From: Lentzea alba
GTDB lineage: Bacteria; Actinomycetota; Actinomycetes; Mycobacteriales; Pseudonocardiaceae
Length of the DNA stretch: 64,000 bases
NCBI RefSeq assembly: GCF_011067745.1
Contig: NZ_JAAMPJ010000018.1
Span: 62,001 to 126,000 of the forward strand
Direction of reading: 5' to 3'
Below the pieces are notes generated by a model. That model was not told the DNA's origin. It saw only the letters and a list, made by a program, of their open reading frames with translations, and searched no databases. The position numbers and the translations under genes are program-made. Of the stretch, positions 32,526 to 41,503 are shown piece by piece (the first letter of the stretch is position 1; the number at the start of each line of letters is the position of its first letter).

Positions 32526-34772
32526 TCAAGCGTTCCGGTTCCGTGACCGTCTGCGCACCAGGAACACGAGTGCGATCAGCAGCGCGAGCGCGCCGGCCGC
32601 GGAGAACCACCACAACGGCCCAAAACTCGACGCGGCCTGCCGTGTCGTGGCATCAGGCCCGGTCGTGTCGGACTGGCCTGTCAGGACGACGTCGTTGCCG
32701 TCGCCGCCGTGGTAGGTGAGCCTGAGCGCGCCGACTGCCGCTCCCTCGGGCAGGCCGTCGAAGGTGCCACTGACCTGGGCGGTGCCCTGGTTGTCGATGA
32801 TCACGCCGGAGCCGTGTGCGGGGTCTGGTGTGAAGGTGCCCGCGAGCGTCACCTCGCCGGTGACGCTCATCCGGGTCGCGGTCAGACGTGCGCCGGGCCG
32901 CTGGGTGTAGGCGCCGCGCACGGTCAGGCCGGTGGCGTCAACCATCCCAGCGTTGTCCACCGCGCCCTCCACCGTGCCGGTTGCCCGCAAGGTGCCGGCG
33001 GGCTCCACGGTGAGCTGCCGCGCCTGTACGGGCCCGGCCAGCGCGAGCGTTCCCTCCCGGACCGTCCAGGCGGCGTTCGGGGTCGCGTGCGCGCCGGTCA
33101 ACGTGAGCGACTCGGGACCGGTCTTGGTGATGCCTTCAGCGGCGGTCATGGCGCCGCCGAACGTCGTCGCGACCGTGGTGTGGACGGTCAGGATGCGGCC
33201 GGCCGCCACCGTGCTGCCCTCGGCGCCGGAGAGGTTGTTGATCGTCTGGTCGCCGGCCTGGGTGAGGTCCAGCTTCGTCCCCGACGCGGGCAGGTCGACC
33301 GCAGTGCTCGTGGCGAGGGTGCCGCCGGTGACCGCTAGCGTGCCCGCCTTCACCGTGGTCCTGCCCGTGTAGGTGAGGTCGCCGGTCAGAGTGGTGGTGG
33401 CGGGGCCGGCCTGGGTCACCGAACCCTTGCCGCTGATCCGGGCGAGTTCGACGCCCTTGGTGGCGTTCTGCACGATCAGCTCACCGTTGTCGACGATCTT
33501 GCCGGTCCGCAGCAGCGAACTGTCGCCCTGCGGGCTGCCGTCGCCCAGCCGCAGCGACGCGCCGTCGCCGATCGTCGTGTTGCCGTCGTAGTTCTGCGGC
33601 GCGGTGAAGGTGACCGCGTTGCCTCGGGTCGGTGCGATGACGACGTCGCCGCGGCCGACCTCCGCCATCGTGTCGTGGTACTTGCCGCCGGAGATTGGTG
33701 CGTCCAGGGTGACCGGGCCGTTGTAGTCGAACGTCAGCACGCTGCGGGTGCCGTTGCGCTCCGCGTGCATGTTGATGTAGACGGTGTTTTCGTTGCCCGG
33801 CAGGAAGAAGCGGTTGTGTTTGCCGTCGCCCCAGGTCACCGTGGCGCCCTCGATGTTGATGCCGCGCTTGTTGTCGCGGTGTGGCACGGTGGCGAAGTTC
33901 CTGGACGGGTCGCTCAGCGCGGGATCGGTGTCCGAGCCGTTGTCGGACCAGCTGTACACACCCGACATGCGCACCACGCCGGAGCCCCAGGTGTGGAAGT
34001 TGATGTCGTTGCCGTAGAACTGCGAGTAGATGTCGGCGGCGTCGCTGACCACCTCGCCGTCCGGTGCGTTGTGGATGAACGAACCCTGGTTGACCACCTT
34101 GCGCACATGCGGCATGGCGGTGAGGTAGTGCAGGCTGCCGTAGTCCGCGCCGGTGCCGACGTAGAGCGTGCCCGAGAACGGGTGCGTGCCCGGCAGGTCG
34201 ATGCCCGGCCAGGTGCTCCTTCGTTGCTTGACGAGGCCGGATCCGCTGATGACGCCCAGGTTCAGCCGCCGATGCACAGCCAGGTCCAGGGTGCCGTCGA
34301 TCTGGTGGTTGAGCGTGTTCAGCGACACCTCGGGCGCCTGGGTGACATGCCCGATGACGCCGTCGCCGCCCGATCCGTCGCCGTACTGGAGGGTCGCGCC
34401 GCGCTGCACGATCACGGCGGGCGGGTCGGGGTTCTCGATCGTGGTCACCGGATGGTTGCCACCCACGGTGACGATCTTCTGCTGACGGCGGTCCCGCGGC
34501 AGGGCGAAGTCGCTGTTCTTCACCAGTACCAAGGTGCCCGTTCCGCCGACGGTGAAGACGCCTTCGCCGGTGATCACGCCCGTGTAGGTGGTGACGCCAC
34601 CGGTGAGCCGCACGACCGCGTCCCCGCTCAGCGTGACGTTCCGGTTCGCGCGGATGTCGGCGGTGACGTCCTTGCTGCCCGGTTGTGCGATCGCCCCCGG
34701 CGAGCTGAGGATCGCGAGGAGGATCGCGGTCAGCGCGGCCGAAATCCGGCCACCATCACGCCGTGCGCGCAC
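32526..34772 (-). CDS. Autotransporter-repeat surface protein with C-terminal membrane anchor
   Basis: A 748-residue exported protein. Signal segment SAALTAILLAILSSPGAIAQ, then a long beta-helix-like region full of glycine/threonine turns such as GVITGEGVFTVGGTGTLVLV, LTYTGRTTVKAGTLAVTGGT and WTVREGTLALAGP, matching autotransporter-associated (PATR) strand repeats. The end has a hydrophobic helix (WFSAAGALALLIALVFLV) and a basic tail RRRSRNRNA, with no LPxTG motif, so it is tail-anchored without sortase. No beta-barrel translocator is present, as expected for a Gram-positive. Probably an adhesin or wall-associated scaffold. GTG 34772 has GGAG eight nt upstream. Confidence 0.82.
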   Translation of the reverse strand: MRARRDGGRISAALTAILLAILSSPGAIAQPGSKDVTADIRANRNVTLSGDAVVRLTGGVTTYTGVITGEGVFTVGGTGTLVLVKNSDFALPRDRRQQKIVTVGGNHPVTTIENPDPPAVIVQRGATLQYGDGSGGDGVIGHVTQAPEVSLNTLNHQIDGTLDLAVHRRLNLGVISGSGLVKQRRSTWPGIDLPGTHPFSGTLYVGTGADYGSLHYLTAMPHVRKVVNQGSFIHNAPDGEVVSDAADIYSQFYGNDINFHTWGSGVVRMSGVYSWSDNGSDTDPALSDPSRNFATVPHRDNKRGINIEGATVTWGDGKHNRFFLPGNENTVYINMHAERNGTRSVLTFDYNGPVTLDAPISGGKYHDTMAEVGRGDVVIAPTRGNAVTFTAPQNYDGNTTIGDGASLRLGDGSPQGDSSLLRTGKIVDNGELIVQNATKGVELARISGKGSVTQAGPATTTLTGDLTYTGRTTVKAGTLAVTGGTLATSTAVDLPASGTKLDLTQAGDQTINNLSGAEGSTVAAGRILTVHTTVATTFGGAMTAAEGITKTGPESLTLTGAHATPNAAWTVREGTLALAGPVQARQLTVEPAGTLRATGTVEGAVDNAGMVDATGLTVRGAYTQRPGARLTATRMSVTGEVTLAGTFTPDPAHGSGVIIDNQGTAQVSGTFDGLPEGAAVGALRLTYHGGDGNDVVLTGQSDTTGPDATTRQAASSFGPLWWFSAAGALALLIALVFLVRRRSRNRNA

Positions 34773-34909
34773 GAGTTCGACTCCACGATGTTAGCGTTCA
34801 CATTCTTGGACGCGCTAAGTGTTCGTGGCGGTCGCGGCCATGTCAATCGCGGACAGGACGTTCCCGTGTCCAGCCAACACGCAGGACGCCTGTCTCTGCC
34901 GCAGGACGT

Positions 34910-34930
34910 CGTCGGCGAACTCTGCCGACG
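34910..34930 (-). terminator. Short hairpin after the MDMPI-like gene
   Basis: CGTCGGC and GCCGACG arms around a seven-base loop, 35 nt past the stop of the gene at 34965. The 190-nt interval up to the surface-protein start otherwise carries only a TTAGCG/CGCTAA inverted repeat near 34793. Confidence 0.4.
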
Positions 34931-34964
34931 AAGTCGGTCACGTCGCGGGCACCTGTTGATTCCG

Positions 34965-35738
34965 TCAGAAGCCGGGGAAAACGCGGCGCAGGTCGTCGAG
35001 CGTGACGCTGCCCTCGACGGTGACGCCGTTGTCGTACGGTGCCTTGAGACGGCCGCTGACCAGACGGACGAACGCTTCCTGCGGCCCGTCGAACGTCGCG
35101 GACGGTGACTCGAGGTGGTCCACCACGGTGACCGCGTCGTCGATCACCAGGCCGGCGCCGGGAATCGCGACGGACACGGGGGCCGCGAGCTCGGCCGGCT
35201 TCGCGAGGAAGCCCAGCATGAAACCCAGGGGCCCGGCCAGGAGGTCGACGAGCACTGCGGCCGAGTCGGCGTTCACTCCGGCGTGCGGGTCGAGCGCTAC
35301 GCGCACGTCCCACGAGTGGTTGGCCACCTCGTTGAGCCGCATGCCCAGCGCGGTCAGCAGCGGGACCGGCTCCGGCAGGAAGCCCAGGTCGACGGTCAGC
35401 GACGAGCGCTGCTCGGGCGTGAGCGCCTCGACCGTGTCGAGCCAGCGGCCGTCGTGCTCCAGGAAGCCCTCGGCCTGCGCGCGCGGCGCGGACGCGTCCC
35501 AGCGGGCCCAGATCGTCTGGTTGTCCTCAGCCGCCACGGTCTCTCCGGCGGCCCGGGCGACCGGGGCACGGCCGATCTCCGCGCCGCTGCCGAGGTGGGA
35601 CAGAGCTTGGGCGACGGTCCACTCCGCGGCGCCGCTGGTGAAGGCCAGCTGATGATCGGTGAGGGTGCGGACGAGACCGGCGAGCGTGTCATGCTCGGCA
35701 CGGAGGACGGCGATCGTGCGGTCCACGAGTTGACTCAT
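34965..35738 (-). CDS. Maleylpyruvate isomerase family (mycothiol-type DinB-fold) protein
   Basis: A 257-residue protein with the MDMPI/DinB four-helix N-terminal domain: MSQLVDRTIAVLRAEHDTLA, then WTVAQALSHLGSGAEIG with the helix-borne histidine, and NEVANHSWDVRVALDP at about 140-155, where the HxWDVR block carries a family metal ligand. A C-terminal MDMPI-type domain follows to VFPGF. Such enzymes use mycothiol as thiol cofactor, but the reaction is unknown. I used ATG 35738; longer frames upstream lack a family match. Confidence 0.82.
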   Translation of the reverse strand: MSQLVDRTIAVLRAEHDTLAGLVRTLTDHQLAFTSGAAEWTVAQALSHLGSGAEIGRAPVARAAGETVAAEDNQTIWARWDASAPRAQAEGFLEHDGRWLDTVEALTPEQRSSLTVDLGFLPEPVPLLTALGMRLNEVANHSWDVRVALDPHAGVNADSAAVLVDLLAGPLGFMLGFLAKPAELAAPVSVAIPGAGLVIDDAVTVVDHLESPSATFDGPQEAFVRLVSGRLKAPYDNGVTVEGSVTLDDLRRVFPGF

Positions 35739-35876
35739 GCCATCCCCAACCCCCGAACCCACGCATGTGTTCCGAGTGCGGCGACAACACCTCGCCCACG
35801 TCAAGGTCAGACACCGCCGCAAAAGCGCATTTGTGGAGGCTCTGGCGAACGCCGGGCTGTGAACCACCGGATGACG

Positions 35877-38800
35877 TCAGCTCAACAGCTCAACCTCGTC
35901 GATCAGGCTCAGCACCACCTCGGGAGACACACGAGCCAGCTCGTCAAGGCAGTCCAGCCAGTCGTCGCTCAGCACAACGGCTTCCCCCAGAAGGCTCCGA
36001 GCCTGAACGGGTTCGACCGCCCGCGCCACCAGCAGCAGCGCACTGGCTCGCCCACCGCGATCGTCAACTGAACGGGCAATGGCCTCCGCCTTCACCAGGT
36101 CTCCGGTGTCGACCGCTACCCGCACGAGCGCATTCAACTCATTGGAGCGACTGTAGGTGCTGAGATTCTGCCTTGCCGCGTCCTCGGCTCGGTCGAGCAG
36201 TTCGGCGGCACCAGCCGCGTCACCCATCACGAACTTCGCCTCGACCAGACAAGCGCTTTCGAACGCCGGCAGTTCATCCGTCTCCAGAGTTCGCTCAACG
36301 ATTTTCGCCACCAGATCATGATCGGCCTGGCGGGCCAGGAGCGGTGTGATCCACGCCAACGCGTGTGTCCGTTCCGGCGATTCGCCGATGTCGTCGATCA
36401 ACGCCAGAGCTCGCTCGATGTTGCCCACAGCCGCCATCGCACGAGCGACGTCCTTCCGGGAATATCGGTACCGGATCGGCTGTCTGTCAGCTTGCGCAAC
36501 CAGTTCCAGGGCAAGCGCACGATCACCGACTTCCACTGCGACCTCGGCGAGCTCGGCGAGATGGGTTGCCGCTGTCTCAGGCTGTGGATCAGATCGAGCT
36601 TCCTCTACCGCACGCCTGAGCAGGACCTCGATCCCGTTCGCGGCAGACGTGCGTCGCAGGCCCTGCACCGCGGCGATCAACGTCCGGAAGCGCGACGACC
36701 TGTCCGAATCCCGATCGATCCGTGCGAGCACCCTGTCGTACCTGCCCACCACCCCGGCCGCCGTGGCAAAGGCGGGCAAGGCCATCAGACGTCGCTGAGT
36801 GCGTTCCACCACCTGCAACAGCTTGTCGGCATGGTCGAAAAGTTCGTTTGCCACGAGGTGTGCGCCGCTCAAAGCCGCCGCTCTGGCCAGCGAGGCCCGC
36901 ACTTCCACTTGACGGTCGACGTCCGCGGATCCTCGCGCGGTCACCTCCGCCAGCCTGAGCAGCTCAACCGCACGAGGATGGTTGCCGGCTTTGGCGACGA
37001 CACGCGCCAGCCACGTGAAGCCCTCCGACCGGCCACCCGCGCTGCCAAGCGACTGCATGGCAGCGGCGGCTCGATCGAAGCGGCCGTGACCGGCCGCGGC
37101 GTCCGCGATGGCGCGCCACGCCGCATCTCGCTCGTCCAGATCGGCGATGGCCTCGGCAAGCTGCTCGGCGCGAGCGAAATCGGTGCTGTGCGCCAGTAGG
37201 TGTTCGATTCGCAGTCTCGCTACTTGACTCGCCCTGAACAAGGTCGGATACGACGCGACCAGGTCGTCGAGCAGGTCGAAGAAGCCGGCTCTGCCGGCCA
37301 TGTCCACCACCGAAGTGAACGCATGTGCGTGCGGCCGCATTGTGCTGACAGCGGCCAAGTCGAGGACGCGACGTACTCCGGGGCGGTCGCCCAGCTCGAT
37401 CATGCCCTCGGCGACGTAGGTAGGCACTCGGTGCCAGCTCAGCCCTGGACCTACCCGAATCGCATGTCTTTCGGCCTCACCGAGCAGCTCGGCAGCATGC
37501 TCGCGATCACCACAGGCGATGAGCCCTCTCGCCACCCGAGCGAGCAGGTATGCCCGATTGTCGGCGTTCTCGACGTCGCGCACCTGTTCCTCAACAGCAG
37601 CCAACATGCCGCTGACGTAGTCCCTGCCGAACAACGAGGGGTGCTGAGCCACGGCGGAGCTGATCAGATCGACCTTCTCCTCCAAGTCCCCCACGTCCTC
37701 CCAAGCAGCGAATGTGACTGCCACGAAATCCAGCAGCTGCGCGTCCTCACCGCGCACTCCTGCCACAGCCGCCGTCTCGATCACCTTTTGCACCAGTGCA
37801 CCTCGTGCTCCGCCGAGCAGGGTCAGCGAAGCCAACTGCGGCACTTCCGCGAAACGACCGAGGTGGACGGCGGCGCACGCAACCTGGGTCAGAGCCCTGC
37901 TGGCGTGGTAGGGCTCAGGCATGGCGCCGACCGTGGCGATGGCCTCGTCCAAGAGCTCGTTCGCCCGATCCGGATCACCCGTCTCCGCCACCGCCATCGC
38001 CAGCAGTGCCACCGCCTCGCACTGCTCACTCAGGTACGTGAAGGAGTGGGCGAGCGCGACTCCCCTGTTCGGCTTGCCCACCAGGCCCCAGACGGCGGGA
38101 AGGCCGACCGGAATGTTGCTGTTGCGGCGGGTCAGGCAGTCCCGATGTACGGCGAGACGGGCGAGGGCCAGCAGGTCGACAGGGGCACGACCGAGCAACA
38201 CGGCCTGGGCGGTGCTGATTTCGGCGAGTGCCGCGGTGTCGCCTCCGGACAGGTCGAGCATCCTGTTCTGACGTGCCTTGTCGGTGGTCAGCTCAACGAC
38301 CCGGTCGAGGTCGTCGTTCGCCACCAGCATCCTGTGGTAGCCGCGCAACAGGTACTCCGGCGTGTCCTCCGGCCAGGCCCGGTCACGGTAACCGTCCGCC
38401 CAGGCGTGCAGCCTTTCCAGATAGCCACCGAGGTGGCGTTCGAGCATCTCCGTCGCGGTGACCTGCAGTTCCTCGTGAGCGAGCAGGAACACGTCGACCG
38501 ACTCGCCTGGCCGGTAGTGGCTGTCGCGCCGGGTGAAACTTCGTCCGGTGACCGTCACGAAGTGATCGTCGACCTCCCATGCCGCCAAGCCGGTCAGCTC
38601 GGCGATGTCCTGAGCGGTCAGGCCACCGCCCGCCGCGGTCAGCAGTCCCAGCAGGTCGCGGCCAGTCTCAGGACCGTGCAGCAGCTGCTTCAGTTCCGCC
38701 TTCATGTCGTCACGGAAAGCGCGCGCCGCAGACGACACGGCCAGCCGCCGAGTGGTGGCGGGGAATCGCAGCGGATGGTGGCGCGGCACGTCTGAAGGAA

Positions 38801-39455
38801 TCGGTGGATCGGGACGCCCCGCCACGACCACCCGCATCCCAGCCGGCAGGGAGACCGGCAGGGTGGCGGCGATGCTGTGCGCCTGCGGTCCCACGGTGAC
38901 GCTGCGGTCTTCGTCCAGTCCGTCGATCACCAGCACCAACGTCTCGCCGCGTGCCGCGCAGGCCTCGGCAGCCTCTTCGAGCAACCCCAGCAGGTGGGCC
39001 TCGCGGTTGGACTCGGTGAGGTACCCCGGCATCTGCTGACCGAGCAGAGTGACGAGCTGCTCGAGCACGTTCTCGACGTACGCGACCCGGTCGCTCTGCC
39101 CCGCCAGTCGCGCGGTGATGAAGAACGACACGATGCGCACACCGGGAGGAGGGTTCAGCACGAACCACGACATCAACGCCGACTTGCCGGACCACGCCGG
39201 TGCCCGCCACCACCGGTACCGACCCGCGGCCTCCGGCGAGGAGCAGAACGCCGCGAGCTCGGCCAGTTCCGCCTCCCGCCCCACCAGGTGCGCAGGAGCG
39301 AGGCGGCGGATCTGCTGGCTGTAACGGGTGCGCACCGGAGCCCCGGTGTGCAGGTTGACGTCACCGATGTGCACACCGGTGTTGGCGTAGCCCTGGGAAG
39401 CGCTGGCGTTGCCGCTGCGGGAAACGCGGGCGCTGTCAGTCGAACCCCACACCAC
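35877..39455 (-). CDS. STAND ATPase with TPR-like C-terminus
   Basis: A 1192-residue intracellular protein of a family widespread in filamentous actinomycetes. The N-terminus has a Gly/Asn-rich motif (YANTGVHIGDVNLH, 23-36), followed by the family segment IRRLAPAHLVGREAELAELA, a P-loop RAPAWSGKSALMSWF (84-98) and Walker B LVLVIDGLDED (173-183). The first P-loop glycine is replaced, APAWSGKS, which I recall as normal for this family. From about 400 to the end are helical repeats of TPR type (RANELLDEAIATVG, RALALIDDIGESPERTHALA). No effector enzyme is visible. It lies 66 nt after the response-regulator stop on the same strand. The GTG start at 39455 is uncertain. Confidence 0.82.
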   Translation of the reverse strand: MVWGSTDSARVSRSGNASASQGYANTGVHIGDVNLHTGAPVRTRYSQQIRRLAPAHLVGREAELAELAAFCSSPEAAGRYRWWRAPAWSGKSALMSWFVLNPPPGVRIVSFFITARLAGQSDRVAYVENVLEQLVTLLGQQMPGYLTESNREAHLLGLLEEAAEACAARGETLVLVIDGLDEDRSVTVGPQAHSIAATLPVSLPAGMRVVVAGRPDPPIPSDVPRHHPLRFPATTRRLAVSSAARAFRDDMKAELKQLLHGPETGRDLLGLLTAAGGGLTAQDIAELTGLAAWEVDDHFVTVTGRSFTRRDSHYRPGESVDVFLLAHEELQVTATEMLERHLGGYLERLHAWADGYRDRAWPEDTPEYLLRGYHRMLVANDDLDRVVELTTDKARQNRMLDLSGGDTAALAEISTAQAVLLGRAPVDLLALARLAVHRDCLTRRNSNIPVGLPAVWGLVGKPNRGVALAHSFTYLSEQCEAVALLAMAVAETGDPDRANELLDEAIATVGAMPEPYHASRALTQVACAAVHLGRFAEVPQLASLTLLGGARGALVQKVIETAAVAGVRGEDAQLLDFVAVTFAAWEDVGDLEEKVDLISSAVAQHPSLFGRDYVSGMLAAVEEQVRDVENADNRAYLLARVARGLIACGDREHAAELLGEAERHAIRVGPGLSWHRVPTYVAEGMIELGDRPGVRRVLDLAAVSTMRPHAHAFTSVVDMAGRAGFFDLLDDLVASYPTLFRASQVARLRIEHLLAHSTDFARAEQLAEAIADLDERDAAWRAIADAAAGHGRFDRAAAAMQSLGSAGGRSEGFTWLARVVAKAGNHPRAVELLRLAEVTARGSADVDRQVEVRASLARAAALSGAHLVANELFDHADKLLQVVERTQRRLMALPAFATAAGVVGRYDRVLARIDRDSDRSSRFRTLIAAVQGLRRTSAANGIEVLLRRAVEEARSDPQPETAATHLAELAEVAVEVGDRALALELVAQADRQPIRYRYSRKDVARAMAAVGNIERALALIDDIGESPERTHALAWITPLLARQADHDLVAKIVERTLETDELPAFESACLVEAKFVMGDAAGAAELLDRAEDAARQNLSTYSRSNELNALVRVAVDTGDLVKAEAIARSVDDRGGRASALLLVARAVEPVQARSLLGEAVVLSDDWLDCLDELARVSPEVVLSLIDEVELLS

Positions 39456-39521
39456 AGGTCACCACCAACACCACACGAGCCATGGCACACATGATGACCC
39501 ATTCCGCGGCGGAGCAGACGC

Positions 39522-40169
39522 CTACGTGAGCTCCAGCAGCCCCCGCCGCACCGCCTCGGAGACAGCCGCCGCCCGGTTGTCGGCGCCCAATTTCCGGTAG
39601 ATGCGCACCAGATGTGTCTTGATGGTCGCCTCGCTGAGGAACAGCGACTGCGCGATGGAACGGTTGCTGTGGCCGTCGGCCATCAACCGGATGACTTCCT
39701 TCTCGCGCTCGCTCAACTCCGCCGGCGGGGTGACCACTCGGCCGACGAGGTGTCCGACGACCTCCGACGCGAGGCCGATGCCGCCGGCCGCTGCCTCGCG
39801 CACCGCTTGGAAGAGTTCCTCGGGTGGTCCCGCCTTCAGCACGTAGCCGCGTGCGCCCGCCTGCAGCGCGCGCACGACGTCCGCGTGTCCGGAGTAGCTG
39901 GTCAGCATCACCACGGCGGTGCCGGGCAGGTCGGCGGTCAGCGCGCGGACCGCCTCCACTCCGTCGATGCCGTGGTCCGGGCTTCCGAACCGCAGGTCCA
40001 TCAGCACGACGTCGGGGGTGAGGTCCTTGGCGACGCGGACGGCTTCCTCGCCGCTGCCCGCCTCGGCGACCACGTCGAAGCCGGGTTCGCCGTCCAGCAG
40101 CGCGCGCAGGCCGGCCCGCACGACCACGTGGTCGTCGGCGATCAGCAGGCGCAACGGGTCGGCGGTCAT
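39522..40169 (-). CDS. NarL/FixJ-type response regulator
   Basis: A 215-residue regulator: receiver domain with acidic pair ADDHVVVRAGLRALL, phospho-acceptor in DVVLMDLRFG (about D56) and the lysine of GARGYVLKAG; then a LuxR-type helix-turn-helix LSEREKEVIRLMADGHSNRS and TIKTHLVRIYRKLG. It is partner of the adjacent histidine kinase; the ATG overlaps the kinase TGA. Target genes are unknown; the STAND gene immediately downstream and the kinase operon itself are candidates. Confidence 0.93.
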   Translation of the reverse strand: MTADPLRLLIADDHVVVRAGLRALLDGEPGFDVVAEAGSGEEAVRVAKDLTPDVVLMDLRFGSPDHGIDGVEAVRALTADLPGTAVVMLTSYSGHADVVRALQAGARGYVLKAGPPEELFQAVREAAAGGIGLASEVVGHLVGRVVTPPAELSEREKEVIRLMADGHSNRSIAQSLFLSEATIKTHLVRIYRKLGADNRAAAVSEAVRRGLLELT

Positions 40170-41389
40170 GAGACGGCTGCCGCGAGGCGCACGGGGACGG
40201 CGGCCACGATTCGGGTGCCTCGGCCCGGTGCGCTGTCGACGTCGAGGGCTCCCCCGCACTCGAGCAGCCTGGTCTGGGCCGAGCGCAGGCCGAAGCCCCG
40301 GCCCGAACGCGTCACTTCGCTGGTGCGGTCGAAGCCCACGCCGTTGTCGCGCACTTCCAGTTCGACGCGTTCCTGGCGTTCGCGCAGGGTCATGGTCACG
40401 GTGGTGGCGTGCGCATGTTCGCGGATGTTGGCCAGCGCGCTCTGGGCCACGCGGAACAACGTCGTCGCGACCTGCTCGTCGAGGTCGGTGTGGTGGGGCT
40501 CCACGGCGCGGAACTCCACGCGCTCGGCCGTCTCGTGCTGCTGCGCGCGGTCGCACAGCAGCCGCAACGCGCCCGCGAGGCCGGTCTCGGTGATCACGGA
40601 CGGGGTGAGGTCCGTGATGATGCGCCTGGTCTCGGCGAGGCTCGCGCTCAGGCCGTCCGCGACCATCCGGACACGGGTGCGGGCGACGTCCGGCTGCCGT
40701 TCCCAGTTGCGCTCGGCCGCCTGCAACAGCATCACGCCGCCGGAGAGGTCCTGGGCGAGCGTGTCGTGCAGGTCTCTGGCGATGCGGGCGCGTTCCTCCA
40801 GCACACCCGCGCGGCGCTGCTCCTGGGCCAGCACGTCGCGCGTGCCGCGCAGCTCCTCCACGAGGCGCTGCCGTTCCTCGGCGTCCCGCTGCTGCGCCCG
40901 GTACAGGCCCACGACGCCCCAGACGGCCGCCACGGGGATCAGCACGACCTCGAAGTCGAACCGGCCGGTGGCCCAGATCAGCTGACCGACCAGCACGGCG
41001 GTGATCGCGCTCACCGCGACCACAGCTCCACGGCGGCCGAGCACCCGCAGGACCGCGCACGCCAGCGGCACGGCGCACCAGACATAGGCGACGGTCAGGA
41101 ACGACGGGTTGCGAGCGAGAAGTGCGGCCCACAGCAGGATCAGTGCCGCGGCCCAGCCGTGCCTCGCCACCGCGCCCAGCCTGGATCGCAGCGCCAGGCC
41201 CGCGGCGTACACCGTGGCGAGCGCCGAGCTGATGGCCACTATCTGCCAGCACAGCGCGATGTTGAGCCTGGCGAGCCGTACCGTCGCCGCGCACACGACG
41301 ACGAAGAACAGGAGGTGCGGGAGGTGTGTCAGCACCATCCGGCCTCGGGGTGCCGACAGGACGTACCGGACAAACCCGCGGTCGGACAA
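40166..41389 (-). CDS. Sensor histidine kinase (HisKA_3)
   Basis: A 407-residue membrane kinase. The first 150 residues contain about five hydrophobic helices; the dimerisation/phospho-acceptor helix is ARIARDLHDTLAQDLSGGVM, with the histidine in RDLHD, and the HATPase_c domain shows VRDNGVGFD and SGRGFGLRSAQTRL. The TTG at 41389 with GGGGG six nt upstream is used; an ATG at 41338 after GAGG is an equally possible start and would shorten the protein by 17 residues. There is no extracytoplasmic sensor domain, so the stimulus is probably sensed in the membrane. Confidence 0.9.
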   Translation of the reverse strand: MSDRGFVRYVLSAPRGRMVLTHLPHLLFFVVVCAATVRLARLNIALCWQIVAISSALATVYAAGLALRSRLGAVARHGWAAALILLWAALLARNPSFLTVAYVWCAVPLACAVLRVLGRRGAVVAVSAITAVLVGQLIWATGRFDFEVVLIPVAAVWGVVGLYRAQQRDAEERQRLVEELRGTRDVLAQEQRRAGVLEERARIARDLHDTLAQDLSGGVMLLQAAERNWERQPDVARTRVRMVADGLSASLAETRRIITDLTPSVITETGLAGALRLLCDRAQQHETAERVEFRAVEPHHTDLDEQVATTLFRVAQSALANIREHAHATTVTMTLRERQERVELEVRDNGVGFDRTSEVTRSGRGFGLRSAQTRLLECGGALDVDSAPGRGTRIVAAVPVRLAAAVS

Positions 41390-41467
41390 GGCAAACCCCC
41401 GGGAATTGACACTCCACTTAGGACGGCAGCGTCCCAGTGTATCGACCCGCGGTATGACCGACGTGAA

Positions 41468-41497
41468 GAGCGAGGGCCGCGCACGCGGCCCTCGCTC
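41468..41497 (-). terminator. Perfect 13-bp stem terminator after the binding-protein gene
   Basis: Arms GAGCGAGGGCCGC and GCGGCCCTCGCTC with a four-base loop, seven nt beyond the stop of the gene at 41504. Confidence 0.85.
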
Positions 41498-41503
41498 GTT
41501 CGT

